The position numbers were made by a program, and so were the translations under genes. A model generated the notes under the pieces. That model had not been told where the DNA came from, searched no databases, and was given only the letters and a program-made list of their open reading frames with translations. Of a stretch of DNA of 64,000 nt, positions 22,577 to 34,531 are shown piece after piece. Source of the DNA: Piscicola geometra (taxonomy: Eukaryota > Annelida > Clitellata > Hirudinida > Piscicolidae); contig OX030962.1 in the NCBI GenBank assembly GCA_943735955.1, positions 2,835,110 to 2,899,109 of the forward strand. The letters run 5' to 3'. Positions within the stretch are counted from its first letter, which is position 1; every line of letters starts with the position of its first letter.

Positions 22577-25500
22577 ATGCCTGACGTTGAGTCTTACAGC
22601 AAGTTTTCCAAAATGAAAAACGCTCTTCTTTTTAAAGTTCTCGTGCCTAACACCACCAACTCAGTCACCAAACCAAATCTTTTTGCCGCATTCTCAACAG
22701 ACTATTTCATTTCAACCACTCTTTCCACCAGCATTTCCACTCCCCTCTCCACCACTTCTCCTAGCATCCACTCCACTTCTTTACTCGTCTCCATCTCCAA
22801 AATCCCCCAAACCACCATCTTCCAAACCACCCTCTCAACTCCCCTCCCCACCACCCTCTCAGCTAACCCACATGACCACACGAACTGGATAAGTTGGATA
22901 ATCGTCGGCTTGATGACGCTAGTCATCCTGACCACAATCGCCGGGAACATCCTCGTGGTAGTTTCCGTCTTCACTTACAAACCACTGCGAAGTGTTCAAA
23001 ACTTCTACATCGTCTCGCTGGCTTTTTCTGACTTCATGCTGGCTCTCGTGGTAATGCCCTTCCACGTGCTGTACTGGCTGCTGGGCAAGTGGGTGATCGG
23101 CAAGACGTTGTGTTTCGTGTGGGTCACGTGTGACGTCCTCATGTGCACCGCTTCCATCCTGCACTTGTGCGCCATTGCTATCGATCGGTGCGTCGTGGTG
23201 GTTTGTGGTGGTGGTGGTTTGTGGTGTGTGGTGGTGGTGGTTTGTGATGGTGGTTTGTGGTGGTTTGTGGTGGTGGTGGTTTGTGGTGGTGGTGGGTGGT
23301 TTGTGGTGGTGGTGGTTTGTGGTGGTTTGTTGTGGTGGTGGTGGTTTGTGGTGGTGGTGGTGGTTTGTGGTGGTGGTGGTGGTGGTTTGTGGTGGCGGTG
23401 GTTTGTGGTGGTGGTTTGTGGTGCGTGGTGGTGATGGTTTGTGGTGGTGATGGTTTGTGGTGGTGATGGTTTGTGGTGGTGGTGATGGTTTGTGGTGGTG
23501 GTGGTGATGGTTTGTGGTGGTGGTGGTGATGGTTTGTTGTGGTGGTGGTGGGTGGTTTGTGGTGGTGGTGGTTTGTGGTGGTGGTGGTTTGTGGTGGTGG
23601 TGGTGGTTTGTGGTTTGTGGTGCGTGGTGGTGGTGGTTTGTGGGGTGGTGGTGGTGGTTTGTGGTGCGTGGTGGTGGTTTGTGGTGGTTTGGGGTGGGTG
23701 GTTCGTGGTGGTTTGTGGGGTGGTGGTGGTGGTGTGTGGTGCGTGGTGGTGGTTTGTGGTGGTTTGGGGTGGGTGGTTTGTGGTGGTTTGTGGGGTGGTG
23801 GTGGTTTGTGGTGGTTTGTGGTGGTGGTTTTTGGGGTGGTTTGTGGGGTGGTGATGGTTTGTGGTGGTGGTTTGTGGAGTGGTGGTGGTGGTTTGTGGTG
23901 GTGGTGGTGGTGGTGGTTTGTGGTGGTGGTGGTGGTTTGTGGAGTGGTGGTGGTGGTTTGTGGTGGTGGTGGGTGGTTTATGGTGGTGGTGGGTGGTTTG
24001 TGGTGGTGGAAGAGTGGAGTGGTTTTTAGGGGAAAGGTGAAGTGGTTTGGAGGAGAGGGCATAAAGTGGTTTGTTGTGGAAGGGTGGGATGGTTTGTGAG
24101 GGGGGGATAAAGTGGTTTGTCGTGGAAGGGTGGGATGGTTTGTGAGGGGGGGATAAAGTGGTTTGTGGTAAAAAAAGGGTGGTTTGAATTAGAAAGGAAG
24201 ATGGTTAGTGGTAAGATGGGGTGGTTTGTGGTGGTTTGGTGGGTGGTTTGTGGTGGTTGAAGGGGGGTGGTGAATAAGGTAGTTTGTGAAGGGATGAGGA
24301 GGGGTTTGTGGTGGTAGGGTGGTATGTTTGTGGGCGGGAGGGGGGGTGGTTGGGGGAAGTGGTTTGTGGCGTGGCTGAGGAATGTGGTAGGATGGTGGGA
24401 AAAAGGAACGTGAGGGTAGGACATTTTTTGGTGTGGGCTAGTGGTTTAGAATAAGGAAATCTTTTAGATCTTTGAAATATTTTAAAAGAAACTTCTCGAG
24501 CATTTGAATTCACATAGACGGCTTTCGAAAATAAAACGAATTCACGAAAAGTTTTCGTCGAAAACACATCTAACATCACTTATATGTATTTGATATTTAT
24601 TTTTTTATTTTTTAATTTATTTTGGCAGAATGAGATTCGTTCTGAGAAATCAAAATGATTGGTTTTGAATAAATTCTCTAAGGAGACTCGTGAAAAAGTA
24701 TAAGATTAATTTTCCATTTATTTTGTTAACATATTTTCATCGTGTATAGACCATTTTGTAGTCTCATATTACCATGGTCCAGCAAGGTAAGTTTAGCTTT
24801 GAAAACATTTAAATGAACATATATTTAAGATTTAATTTCAAAAACCTCATCCAGAAACGAAAAAACTTTGTTTTAAAGTTTTGCGACCTTATACATTTTG
24901 AAAGACTTTTATTTTGACTATATATAAAATGCCCTTTATATATAGAAATTGAATAAGATAATCAAATAAAATCACTTTTTTGGTAAAATAAACTTCGAAT
25001 GATTTTTAAAGCGCTTTTAAACTCTATTTAATATGATTTTAATCGCTTTTTTGCCACCAATGTTACTTCCTTTTGTCTGAAATGTTAAACGGTCTCCATT
25101 CCATTATTTCGTAAAAGTTTGAAGTGGTTTACTGTATTTTAAACCCATTTTCCAGAATATGATAAATGCTTTTTTTAAATGGTCATTAAAAAAAGTTCGA
25201 CGAATCAATTTCCAAATTTCGTCTAGCATTTCACGTCGGTCTGGAAGTAGTAGGAAAGCAATTAAGGCATATAATCATACAAGATAATCGTTGAAAGTAT
25301 GGAAGTGAATAAGCCATGTTCTTGGTAACATCGGTAAGCAATTCCTAATCCATATAAAAACTGGAAATCGTTAATATTTAAATTCCATTTTACGCCACTT
25401 AGATAGGCAGAAAGAAAAAAAGAAAAGTTATTTTATTCGAATTTCATCACCGTGAAGTTCGTCTAGTAGCACTAACTCTTAGTGATGGAAAAGCATAATC

Positions 25501-28500
25501 AATATTGAATGCAATAACTGAGGTGTTAGACCAATATAATTTTTTGGAATGCATTAAAGTTATAAGCTGTCAACACAAAGTGCCAATAGTGAAGTTAGAA
25601 ATGGAGTTAATTTTCTGATCCACTATAAATGTAAAAAAATACATTTCTTTACTTTAGTATATACTCAGTCAACATCATGCGGCTAGCCCTAAAGTATTCA
25701 ATCAAACAAATTTTTAGGGGAAAGGTTAAATCTTCCGATATATCATACGACTGCGTGAAAGAAGTCAGTGACAACTAAGAGAATAAAGAAATATACTCTC
25801 GAGAAAGTTAGGTAAAAAAAAGTTGCTTCATACCATCAAATGGCGCGTCGATAAGCAGTTTTCATTTAAAATGGAAAATGATTACCGATATTAGAAAAGA
25901 CATTTTTACGTACTTTTGAAGCATTGCCTTGTATTAGAAACGTTAATCATTATGCATTATGGAACTTTAAAGCAATTGACCAAAATTTTTGTTCTTTTCA
26001 CATTCCAAAGAAGTAAAATTTGGTTAGGTCAATCAATCAAATAAATTTATATAGCGTTTTTTTTATAAATTCAACAGTGGTTGTTTCTAACGAAACATGT
26101 TAATCTATGTTCTGGACGAGGGTTTATTAATAGAAAATAAAAAAAAATTATTATACATCTCATACTGACACTAATGTTAGCAACCCCAATCGACTTATGC
26201 TAATGAGCAAAAGTGACGTTTTACAGTAAAATTATAGAAAAGTCTTAAAATTTAAGCTATGCGTAATTCTATCGAAATAAAAAAGCAAGTGCATGAAAGA
26301 CAATTTCATTATCTTTTAAATGAGTATTTTATAAATAAATTATATATTATGTAAGCTTTCAAATAAAAGGATTTTAATCAAAATATCCCTTGAATCTAGC
26401 GTAACAGTAAAAAGCTATAATTTAGGGACTGCTACTTTTTATACGTACTTATTCATTTCTTATTTCGCTAACCAAAAAATTACGTATAATATTGAATCAT
26501 ACATAATTAGATTCGTCTTTAAATAATCTATCATTATATTTTTTTAAGTTGAATAAATATTAAGTGAGAAGCCAGAAAACTCGAGGCAAAGCTCTAAATT
26601 TAGTAATTCGGGAATCAAAAAAGATAATTTTTACTTAAGAAAGTTATTGAAAAAGTATAAGTTATACTCAATAAAATTCTGTAAAAAAAGTTTTGAAAAA
26701 ACATTTTTTAAGTATACGAAATATATTTTAAAGTGTATATGCTTTCGAAATTGTTAAGTTATTAAGTTAAAATACGTATAACTTTTTTTTAAACAAACAA
26801 ATTAAAATTTGGTTAACGTATTTAAAATCAGTAAATCAAAATCTACAATTTGAGCTTTTCAATTTAAAAAAAGTATATAATAACTAATAAGAATAAACTA
26901 CTGTAAAGGTTGATTTCTTCCATAAGTGAAGCTTTTAAAATGTTAATAACTTTGTCATTTTGAAATATATAATTCTTTTAACTTTTAATTCTGATTCCTT
27001 GTATCAAATTAAATAAAACTAGTGATTTTCAACAATATAAGAAGAAAAAAACAAAAGTTATGACAAAAAAACAATATTTCTGTTTTGTGAGGGGGCCGTG
27101 AATTGCTTATAGATAATGACGTAAAAACGGTACAAAAAATGTGTTCTTTTTAAATTTTAAAATAGGTATAACTTTTTTTTAAACAAACAAATTAAAATTT
27201 GGTTAACGTATTTAAAATCAGTAAATCAAAATCTACAATTTGAGCGTTTCAATTTTAAAAAATGAACATGTTTTAAAGATCGATTGGGGTTGCTACTAAT
27301 GTTCATCATGTATGACTAATGCTGTGTTGAACTTTAAGAAAAATAAAAATGCCATAACTTGGCTCAAATAAAGTATTGTTTTGTAAATACAATGGTGCTC
27401 TGATATTTTATTCGCATTTAACTTAATGTCTTTTCAAAAATAAAATAGGAAACACTGTTTAAGAGCGCAATATGAAACTCTTTAAAATTAGACTTGTCAT
27501 TATTATGAAAGTGAAGCTTTTTAAAAATTTGTTTTAAAATGACGTGACTCAATAAAGCCTTTTTGTGAAGACATAAAAGAGAAAGTTAAAAACATTAGTC
27601 ACCCATTTGTCTTTGTTCGTTTCAATCTTTTCAAATTTTTTTCAAAAAGTGGTTCTCACTTTTTTCAAAAACACTTTTAAAATTATCATTAAAAAACAAT
27701 TTCTCAATTCTTTTTTTTAATTTAACCAATTTATTAAAGCTTTATTACTTTTGAAAAGAAAAGTAGCTTATAAAAATATTTCATTGATTGGCGGGGGCTC
27801 TAGAATAAAATAAGTTGTTTAAACATAAATAATTTAAAAACCTATTTTTTAAATACATTTTTCTTGACGTTGATGATTAAAAATAATAACTCTGTTTTCC
27901 ATTTAGCATCTGGTGTTATTCCATAGATTTTTTTCCCTTCTTAGTTTGGACATAATATTTTTTTCAAGAATTTCTATAGAAGATAATTATGAAAAACATT
28001 AATAATAATCATCGTAACTGAATTTCTAAAATATGATGACTGATTTACTTTGACCAAGAATAGAAAGACTAATGAGCAAAAGACTTGGAGCCGCCAATAA
28101 GTACTCAAGCTCGCTGAACGGAAACTAGGAAGAAATAATAAATAAATAAATAAATTTCTTAGTTTTATTTCGTACATTTGAATTTTTATTTCTTTAAAAG
28201 TGGATGATTATATTGGTATTATAGGGCATATTGAATGAACACGTGAAAGATTCTTGACAACATATTATTTGGTCAACTACTTAAAGCATTTAGCTGCTTT
28301 TCACGGCATTTAACTGGGATGAATTCAGTATTGAGTTTCAAGTATTAGTTGAATTTTTCTCTGCTGCACTGCAATTACTTTATTTTAGGAATCACGTTTA
28401 TTTTTTGTATTTTTACCGAAATTTCTAAAATATTTTTCCAATTTTGTAGCAGAAACTTTTATGTAACAATGATCTAATAAAAATTCAAAATAAAAATAAA

Positions 28501-31500
28501 AAGTTAATTTAAAATTTGAATTCTTCTGAACAATTCTACTTTTCAAAAATTTTCCATTGTGGCAATACGTGAATAGACTAAATAAATTTTTGAAATGTCA
28601 TTTTTCTTAATTAATTTTTGTAACAGTTTTGTGTTTATGGAATCTTTTTTCCTTGAAAGAACTTGCGTTTGTTATTTCCTGTTTTTTAGCATTGAAATTT
28701 CCATCTTTAAAGTCTGTAAGAAATTATAAAACAAATTAAACTGATGAAAATATTATTAATAATCAATTATAAAATTCAAAAATAGGAAGTTAAATTTGCG
28801 GGTTTAGCTCTAATGATTGACGTTCTTCCGAAAAGCGATTAACTCTCCTATGGCCTTCAAGTTGAAAAAAAATTTAGAAAAGAAAAACTGTTTAGACGAA
28901 AAATAAATGCTTTTCAAATACTCAAAGATCGTTGCGGTAATTACGAAAAAGAAAGATTAAGTTATATAGTAGGGAGTTGATCAAGATGAACCGGTTCCTA
29001 AGATGGAACGAGGTTATTTACAGCTATGCGATAAAGAAATTGTTTTTAAACTATTGTTTTATTTATGCATCCGTCTTCTAAGCACATTTTTATTTGATTT
29101 CGTTTCTGAAAATTTTCTCGTTCAATGATAATAATTTAAAAACTGATTTCTAGAAGAATAGTAAGAAAGTTGGGAAATAACGTCTTGCTGATTTTTCCTC
29201 ATCATCCGAAAAAATATATTTTTTTTTCCATTATTTGATCCACTATTTTTTCATTAATAATTGAGTGATTAGCCTTGTGTAACCCTGAATTTGTAGCATG
29301 GTCATAGTTGCCTAAGATGAAATATGAATAGTTGCCTAAGATGGAACTTGGAAAAACATTGTAGAAATTGATAAATCTGTCTCTAGCATTCGTCTATCTC
29401 GGCAGATGATGCTAGCGCTCTGATTAACCTATTAAAACTATATGAAGTATAACAGTCTATTCTAAATAGACTATTGAAAATTAATAAAAACCAATAATTT
29501 ATTTTTTTATTAAATAAAAATTCATAACTAAATCTCAAATTTGAATAGATTGAAATTTTCGTCTCATTAGTCTCTATAGACTGTAACTTGAAGTTTTCAC
29601 AGAAAATGGTAGAAGCTATAAGTAAAATGTGAAATTAAAATAATTATTTGGGTAAAGCAAGGTTAATTTATGTTAATCCAAAAAAATTGTTCTGCAGAGT
29701 TTATTTTATAAATAAAATTTTTAAAAATATTTTTAGAACGTTTTTGAAAACATTTGAAAACGCTTTTGAAAAGGAACTGAAAGACTACGCATTCCAAAAG
29801 AAATAAAGATTTTTTGAAATTATTAGTATTGATTGAGCAAAAAAAAGTATTTCTTTAGATAATTAAGATAGTCTGATGATAAGAAAAACATTTAAATTAC
29901 ATTTTTTGTGAAATACAATATGATTCCGTCTTAGGCAACTAAGCGTTTCATCTTGGGAACCCAGTTTCTCAAGATGGAATTTTTGAGTGTTCATGCTTGA
30001 GGTTAATAAAATCATAATTCTTTTTTTTCGATTTCTTATTTTAAAGTTGAAATAGTTAGCCAAAGAGTCCATATAATGGCAGGATATTTAACGTTATTGG
30101 TTATGCAATTGAGCCTTGAGGCTACGTGTAAAAATCGTTCCATCTTGTGCAACCTCCCCCTACTCGGCAGCTGGGACGGCGATCCGCTGCAAATCTTGGG
30201 GAGAAGGGATCTTAAATATTTACTGCTAACACTCTCGTAAAATGTTAGTTGAGAAACACTGCTTAGAAAAGTAATCTTTTTGCAAAAGAAAGGCACGATC
30301 TGCAATGAAAAAACTAACTTTTTAAAAAACAGACAATTCCACAGAAGTATTTAAGAATAGTTTCCAAAGTTGAATTTTTTTGCTTGAAAACTCATTAAAT
30401 AACGAACAATTTATTTTGAAAATGTGGAAAATATATTGAAAAAGTTTGGTTTGTGAAAGAAGTGCTCAAAGTTCCATGGTGATTAGAAAAGTACTTGAAA
30501 GTTGTTTGCCTAGTTTTTATTTTTTTTTCAACAGATGAGCAAAGACAGACAGGTTTCAAGAAAATATGTTTGAAAGTGTTATGAAAGAGCTGTGTTCAAA
30601 ATGCCAATAAGAATAAATAAGAACTTCAACACTTGCCAGTTTTAAAAGTTTAAAAAATTCCAGAATTACTTTTACTTTCAGAGACTTAACGAAATAATTA
30701 TTTTAAAATGTCTGAACTTTTTGGTATTTTACGATAAAACTAACAAAGCCTCAAAATCCTTAGACTATTTTCTACTAAAAAATATTTTTTTGAAAACTGC
30801 TTCCAAATCTACTCTTCTTTTTCAAATTTACTTCCATCTTAAATCTACTTCCTCTTTCAAATTCACCTCATCCCAAACATGCCGCTTCTTTCAAATTGAC
30901 CCTCATTCCAAACCTACTCTCTTCCTTCCAAATCTCCTCCCACCCCAAACCAAACTTCAAACCCACCCACCTACAGGTACTTTGCCATATACGACCCCAT
31001 CAGATACGCCCAGAAACGGACACTCAAGAGGGTACTGCTAGTGAGTTTCCTGGTGTGGGTGGTGAGTGGTCTCATTTCGCTGCCCCCCCTCGTGCCCTGG
31101 TTTGACACCCAGAAGGAGGATGGGGCTGCTGCGGCTGGTGGTAGTGGTCAAGTTGAAATGGATAGGTGGGTGTACGAGAAAGGTGGTGGTGGTGGTAGTC
31201 AAGTTGAAGTAGATAGGTGGATGTATGAAGAAGGTGGTAGTGGTGGTGGTGGTGGCTCGGAAGACGGATTGAGAGATGCAAATGAAGCTTTAACGAATCA
31301 AGGTGTAAATAATCAAATTATTAGAAATAATCACCGGAAATTAGGCGAGAAAAATGCTGAGAATTCATCTTTCTCAGTGCTAAAGAGCACGTCAAGCGAT
31401 TTGATGGATGTCTCGACCACCGCAGCGAAATTATTTTTAGATTCGGAAACTCTTTCGAACGTCACTGACAGGCTGACGAGGGACGGAGATGCAAAGAGCC

Positions 31501-32858
31501 CCTATTCATATCGCAAGTCTCTATTCAACAGCGGTGACTTGACGTGTCGACTCTCAAACGAGCCGCACTACGTCGTTTACAGCGCTCTGGGCTCTTTTTA
31601 CATCCCACTGGCCATCATGCTGTTCGCCTACGTCAAGGTTTACACGGCGACGAAAGCGAGGTTGAGAAAGCGCGCGAAAATGGGAAAAAATCTGTTGATG
31701 AATGTGAAAAAGAAGGCTTTAAATGAGATGGAAGTGAAAGGGAAATGTGGAGTGGATGGTGGTGGTGTGGTGGAAGATGGTGTGGTGGAAGGTGGTGTGG
31801 TGGGAGAGGGTTTGATGAAAGAGAACGTGGTAGAAAAGGGAGTGGTGGAAAATAGTGTAATGGAAAGAGGTATAAAAAAAGAGGGTGGGGCAGAAAGAAG
31901 TGGAGTGGAAGGAAGAACAAAAGGTAGTGGAAATAACCTTTCGGAGACGCAACAGAACTCTTGCGACGTGGAGTCAAAAGTGGAAGAGGCGGTGAAGCAG
32001 AAGAGACTCAGCGTCAGATCTCGTCGCAAGGAGCCGTATGAGAGAGGACTGACTGAGCGGAAGAGGAAGAAGGAGGAGGTCGTAGTTCGATCGCCTTTCA
32101 TCAGCAGGTTGGGATGGAAAGTGGCTTTTTATTTGGGTTATTTTAGTTTTATTGAAATTAAATTGTATTTTAGTTTAATTTAGATGAAATGTTATCTTTA
32201 TTTGAAATGTGATGAAATTTTATTTTAGTTTAATTGAGATGAAATGTTATCTTTATTTGAATTATATTAATTTAATTGTGGCGACATTTTATATTTTGTT
32301 TGAATAATGTTGATTTCAGTGTGATTAAATTATATTTTTTCTTCTTTAGTTTGATTATTTCAGTTGAATTGGGATTAAATGTTACTTTTTATTTTTATTG
32401 GAATTATTTTCTTTTAATTGTGTATTAAATGGGGCTCGTTAGATTGGTAATGCAGTTCGTTTAGGAGACGGAAGGTAATAAACCAGTGTCTTGATTCAAT
32501 TGATTCAAAAAATAAAAATGGAAAAATCTTTAAATTTTTAAATTCACAAATTCGATTTCATCGCAGATTCCTGGAGGAAAAACAACGCATTTCCTTGTCA
32601 ATGGAACGCAGAGCAGCGCAAACAATGGCCATCATCATGGGGGCTTTCGTGCTTTGCTGGCTTCCCTTCTTTGTCTACTACATCCTGGGTTCATTCTGCT
32701 CCTGCTGCAAGCACTCAGCCCTTCTGATGGACTTGTTTGTCTGGCTGGGCTACATCAACTCCACCGTCAACCCCATCATCTACACCGTCTTCAGCGTCGA
32801 TTTCAGGCGTTCCTTCAAGCAGATTCTCCAAGGGAGCTGTCTCGTTAATTACTTCTGA
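22577..32858 (+). CDS. Aminergic G-protein-coupled receptor (tyramine/octopamine-like)
   Basis: Three exons, 22577-23187, 30977-32107 and 32567-32858, join in phase to 678 codons with stop. It is a rhodopsin-class receptor of the plasma membrane. The N-terminus is long (about 105 residues), Ser/Thr-rich, with NTT near residue 25. TM1 has GN (about 123-124), TM2 LAFSD, TM3 the amine-binding Asp (about 186, TCDVLMCTAS) and DRY at 203-205 split by intron 1. TM4 has the conserved Trp, TM5 SALGSFYIP, TM6 FVLCWLPFF and TM7 WLGYINSTVNPIIYT. TM5 and the following ATKARLRKRAK are closest to tyramine/alpha2-like octopamine receptors. The second extracellular loop is about 155 residues, far longer than usual, and the third intracellular loop is long and basic. 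The C-tail is short. Ligand is inferred, not shown. Confidence 0.85.
23188..24030. repeat. GTGGTGGTTT minisatellite in GPCR intron 1
   Basis: About 840 bp of GGTGGTGGTTTGTGGTGGTG-like repeats begins at the donor after the DRY codons. Related G-rich sequence (AAAGTGGTTTGTGG units) goes on to about 24430. The transcript would be a nearly pure G/U tract. Confidence 0.95.
24431..26160. other. GPCR intron 1, AT-rich
   Basis: Ordinary AT-rich intron sequence. I see no exon, repeat array or RNA gene in it. Confidence 0.7.
26161..27314. mobile_element. Terminal-inverted-repeat element with internal direct repeats
   Basis: The left end (26161-26193) contains TTAGCAACCCCAATCGA. The right end (27278-27314) is its inverted copy, TCGATTGGGGTTGCTA..., over about 34 bp with a few mismatches. 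Inside is a nearly identical direct repeat of about 97 bp (26771-26867 and 27161-27257) that includes ATTAAAATTTGGTTAACGTA. There is no coding capacity, so it looks like a MITE. I find no convincing target duplication. Confidence 0.55.
27315..28968. other. GPCR intron 1, AT-rich
   Basis: AT-rich intron sequence without visible exons or RNA genes. A short TAAATAAATAAATAAAT run lies near 28138-28155. Confidence 0.7.
28969..30163. mobile_element. Terminal-inverted-repeat element with repeated CTAAGATGGAAC motif
   Basis: The left end GTAGGGAGTTGATCAAGATG is matched by the inverted right end (reverse complement GTAGGGGGAGGTTGCACAAG). The motif CCTAAGATGGAAC or close forms recurs near 28998, 29310 and 29335 and, inverted, near 29935, 29950 and 30138. 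The length is about 1.2 kb with no long frame. It is a probable non-autonomous DNA transposon of unknown superfamily. Boundaries are to within a few bases; no target duplication is seen. Confidence 0.5.
30172..30230. repeat. Dispersed repeat related to 34128-34180
   Basis: The block starting GGCGATCCGCTGCAAATC and going on with GGGGAGAAGGGATCTTA matches 34131-34165 (GGCGATCTGCTGTCAATC, then GGGGGGAAGGGGGATCTTA). A third inverted trace (GGATCGCCGCTCGTGATAAA) is at 35683. It is probably part of an interspersed element. Confidence 0.5.
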
Positions 32859-34209
32859 GGCGTTAAGCACGCTTGCGAGGAAACGAATTAATTTCGGAGA
32901 ATTGAAAAAGCATTTAAAAGATTTATGTTTTCCTAGCAAATCTCTGCGGGGGCAATCGTCGCTTGTCTTTTTACCGCACATGTGCTGATTAAAAACTCAA
33001 TATTATGATACATTTATGAGCATTACATTTAAAAGCGACTTAATTTTTTATTGCTTTATTTCAAAAAAGACCACTGCCCAAAATATTCATTTTTTCGTAT
33101 TGTGATTTGACGTGAATATAAATTATCCATTCAAGAATCTTAAACCTATTTTTCTCTACATCATTTAGAGCCTTTGTAAAACGGCTTAAGCATCTTTTGT
33201 TTGCGGATGGTATAAAAACGTCGCGTTATAAGTGAGCAAGTGATAATCTTCAAGCAAAAAAAAAATAGTTTTTTTATATTTAACATAAAAAGTCTTTACA
33301 CGCAGACTGATTTAATATTCTGCTGAGATTTTTCAAAATACGCTTTCGACTTTTCATTTTAAAAACACGGAATAGAAAACATTAAAAAACATTATAAAAA
33401 TTAAAACATCTTGAAAACATGACAATTATGTAATTACTTTTGAATTCGTGTGATGTGATGTGTTTCGTGATGAGCTTGAAATTTAAAAATAGACCGGTAA
33501 AGGATTGTGTTTAAAAACTGCAAAATATATTCAAACTGAGAAGCTTCTTTGAAATTATTTTTGCTCGTTTTGTTAATAAAAAAGTGTCGTAGTTACATTT
33601 TTTGTATATATTTTGAAAAGTGTAAGATTTATTTTTTTTACATATTTTTTGAGTTCATGAAAAAACTTGCCATAAAATATCTATCGTGTTTTTCTTGAGA
33701 ATTCTGTGCTTTTCCATTTATTTTAAAGACCAAAAGATTTAAATTACCAAGCTAGTTTTTTTCCTTTCTGCATTTTAGGCTTGAAAAATTATAAATATTA
33801 TAGCTGCAAACGACTTATAAGATTTAAATATATATTCTTTTTTTATTTTGACATATTTTTTTTAGCGATTTAAAAGGCAAAGTGGACAATGAATTTCGAT
33901 TTGGAGTAAGGCAGACTTGCATAAAGCGATCTCCAAAAAAATCTGTAAAACGTTTTCTTGACATAACATAATTCAACTTTTTGTTTACGGGGAATATTGA
34001 AAAAAACTTTTTTTACGCCTTGGAATTTCGTTAAAGTTGCAGGAGTTTTTATTTGTTGAAGAATTTTATTAAGGATTTTTCCAAAATTTAATTGCTACTT
34101 TGAATAAATAGCAGGAGCGGCGATCTGCTGTCAATCCCGGGGGGAAGGGGGATCTTACCAAGGTTGTTCTTATCGAAGTTAAATCTCAGCCCTCTGCTTA
34201 GCAATCTGT
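32859..34209. other. GPCR 3' flank and AT-rich intergenic sequence
   Basis: No further exon is seen. The first 140 bases after the stop are less AT-rich and are probably 3' untranslated. An AATAAA lies near 33574. The terminator of the gene is not otherwise visible. Confidence 0.6.
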
Positions 34210-34531
34210 CTGGTGCGTGCCTTGGTTACTTCTATATTTTTGTACGCTTGCGAATCATGGACACCATCAATGGCTTTGGAGAGATGAATACAAGCCATGG
34301 AAATGAGACGCTTCCGAAGACTTCTCGGAATTTATCCAAAAAAAAGAATCACCAACGATGAAGTCCGAAAGAAAGTTGAAAAGGCTCTTGGGCCCCATGA
34401 AGACCAGCTGACCACACTGAAAAGAAGGAAACTGAGATGGTGTGGTCATGTCACCCGCTCCTCGGGGCTGGCAAAAACAGTTCTTCAAGGCATTGTAAAG
34501 GGAAGACGAAAAGATGCAGAAAAAATGTTAA
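34210..34531 (+). pseudogene. LINE reverse-transcriptase C-terminal fragment
   Basis: The frame reads LVRALVTSIFLYACESW, then an in-frame TGA, then MRRFRRLLGI, EVRKKVEKALGPHEDQL, RRKLRWCGHVTRSSGLAKT and VLQGIVKGRRK. The YGCESW-like motif and the RKLRWxGHVxR block are typical of the region after the reverse transcriptase in invertebrate non-LTR elements. The piece is 5'-truncated, carries a stop and breaks off after KGRRK. It is a dead fragment. Confidence 0.75.

Noticed and set aside
23130..24099. Plus and minus frames of 100-294 codons rich in Gly/Trp/Val or Pro/Thr/His across the GPCR intron
   Set aside because: They arise from the GGTGGTTT minisatellite; the receptor frame resumes at 30977 in phase with the donor at 23187.
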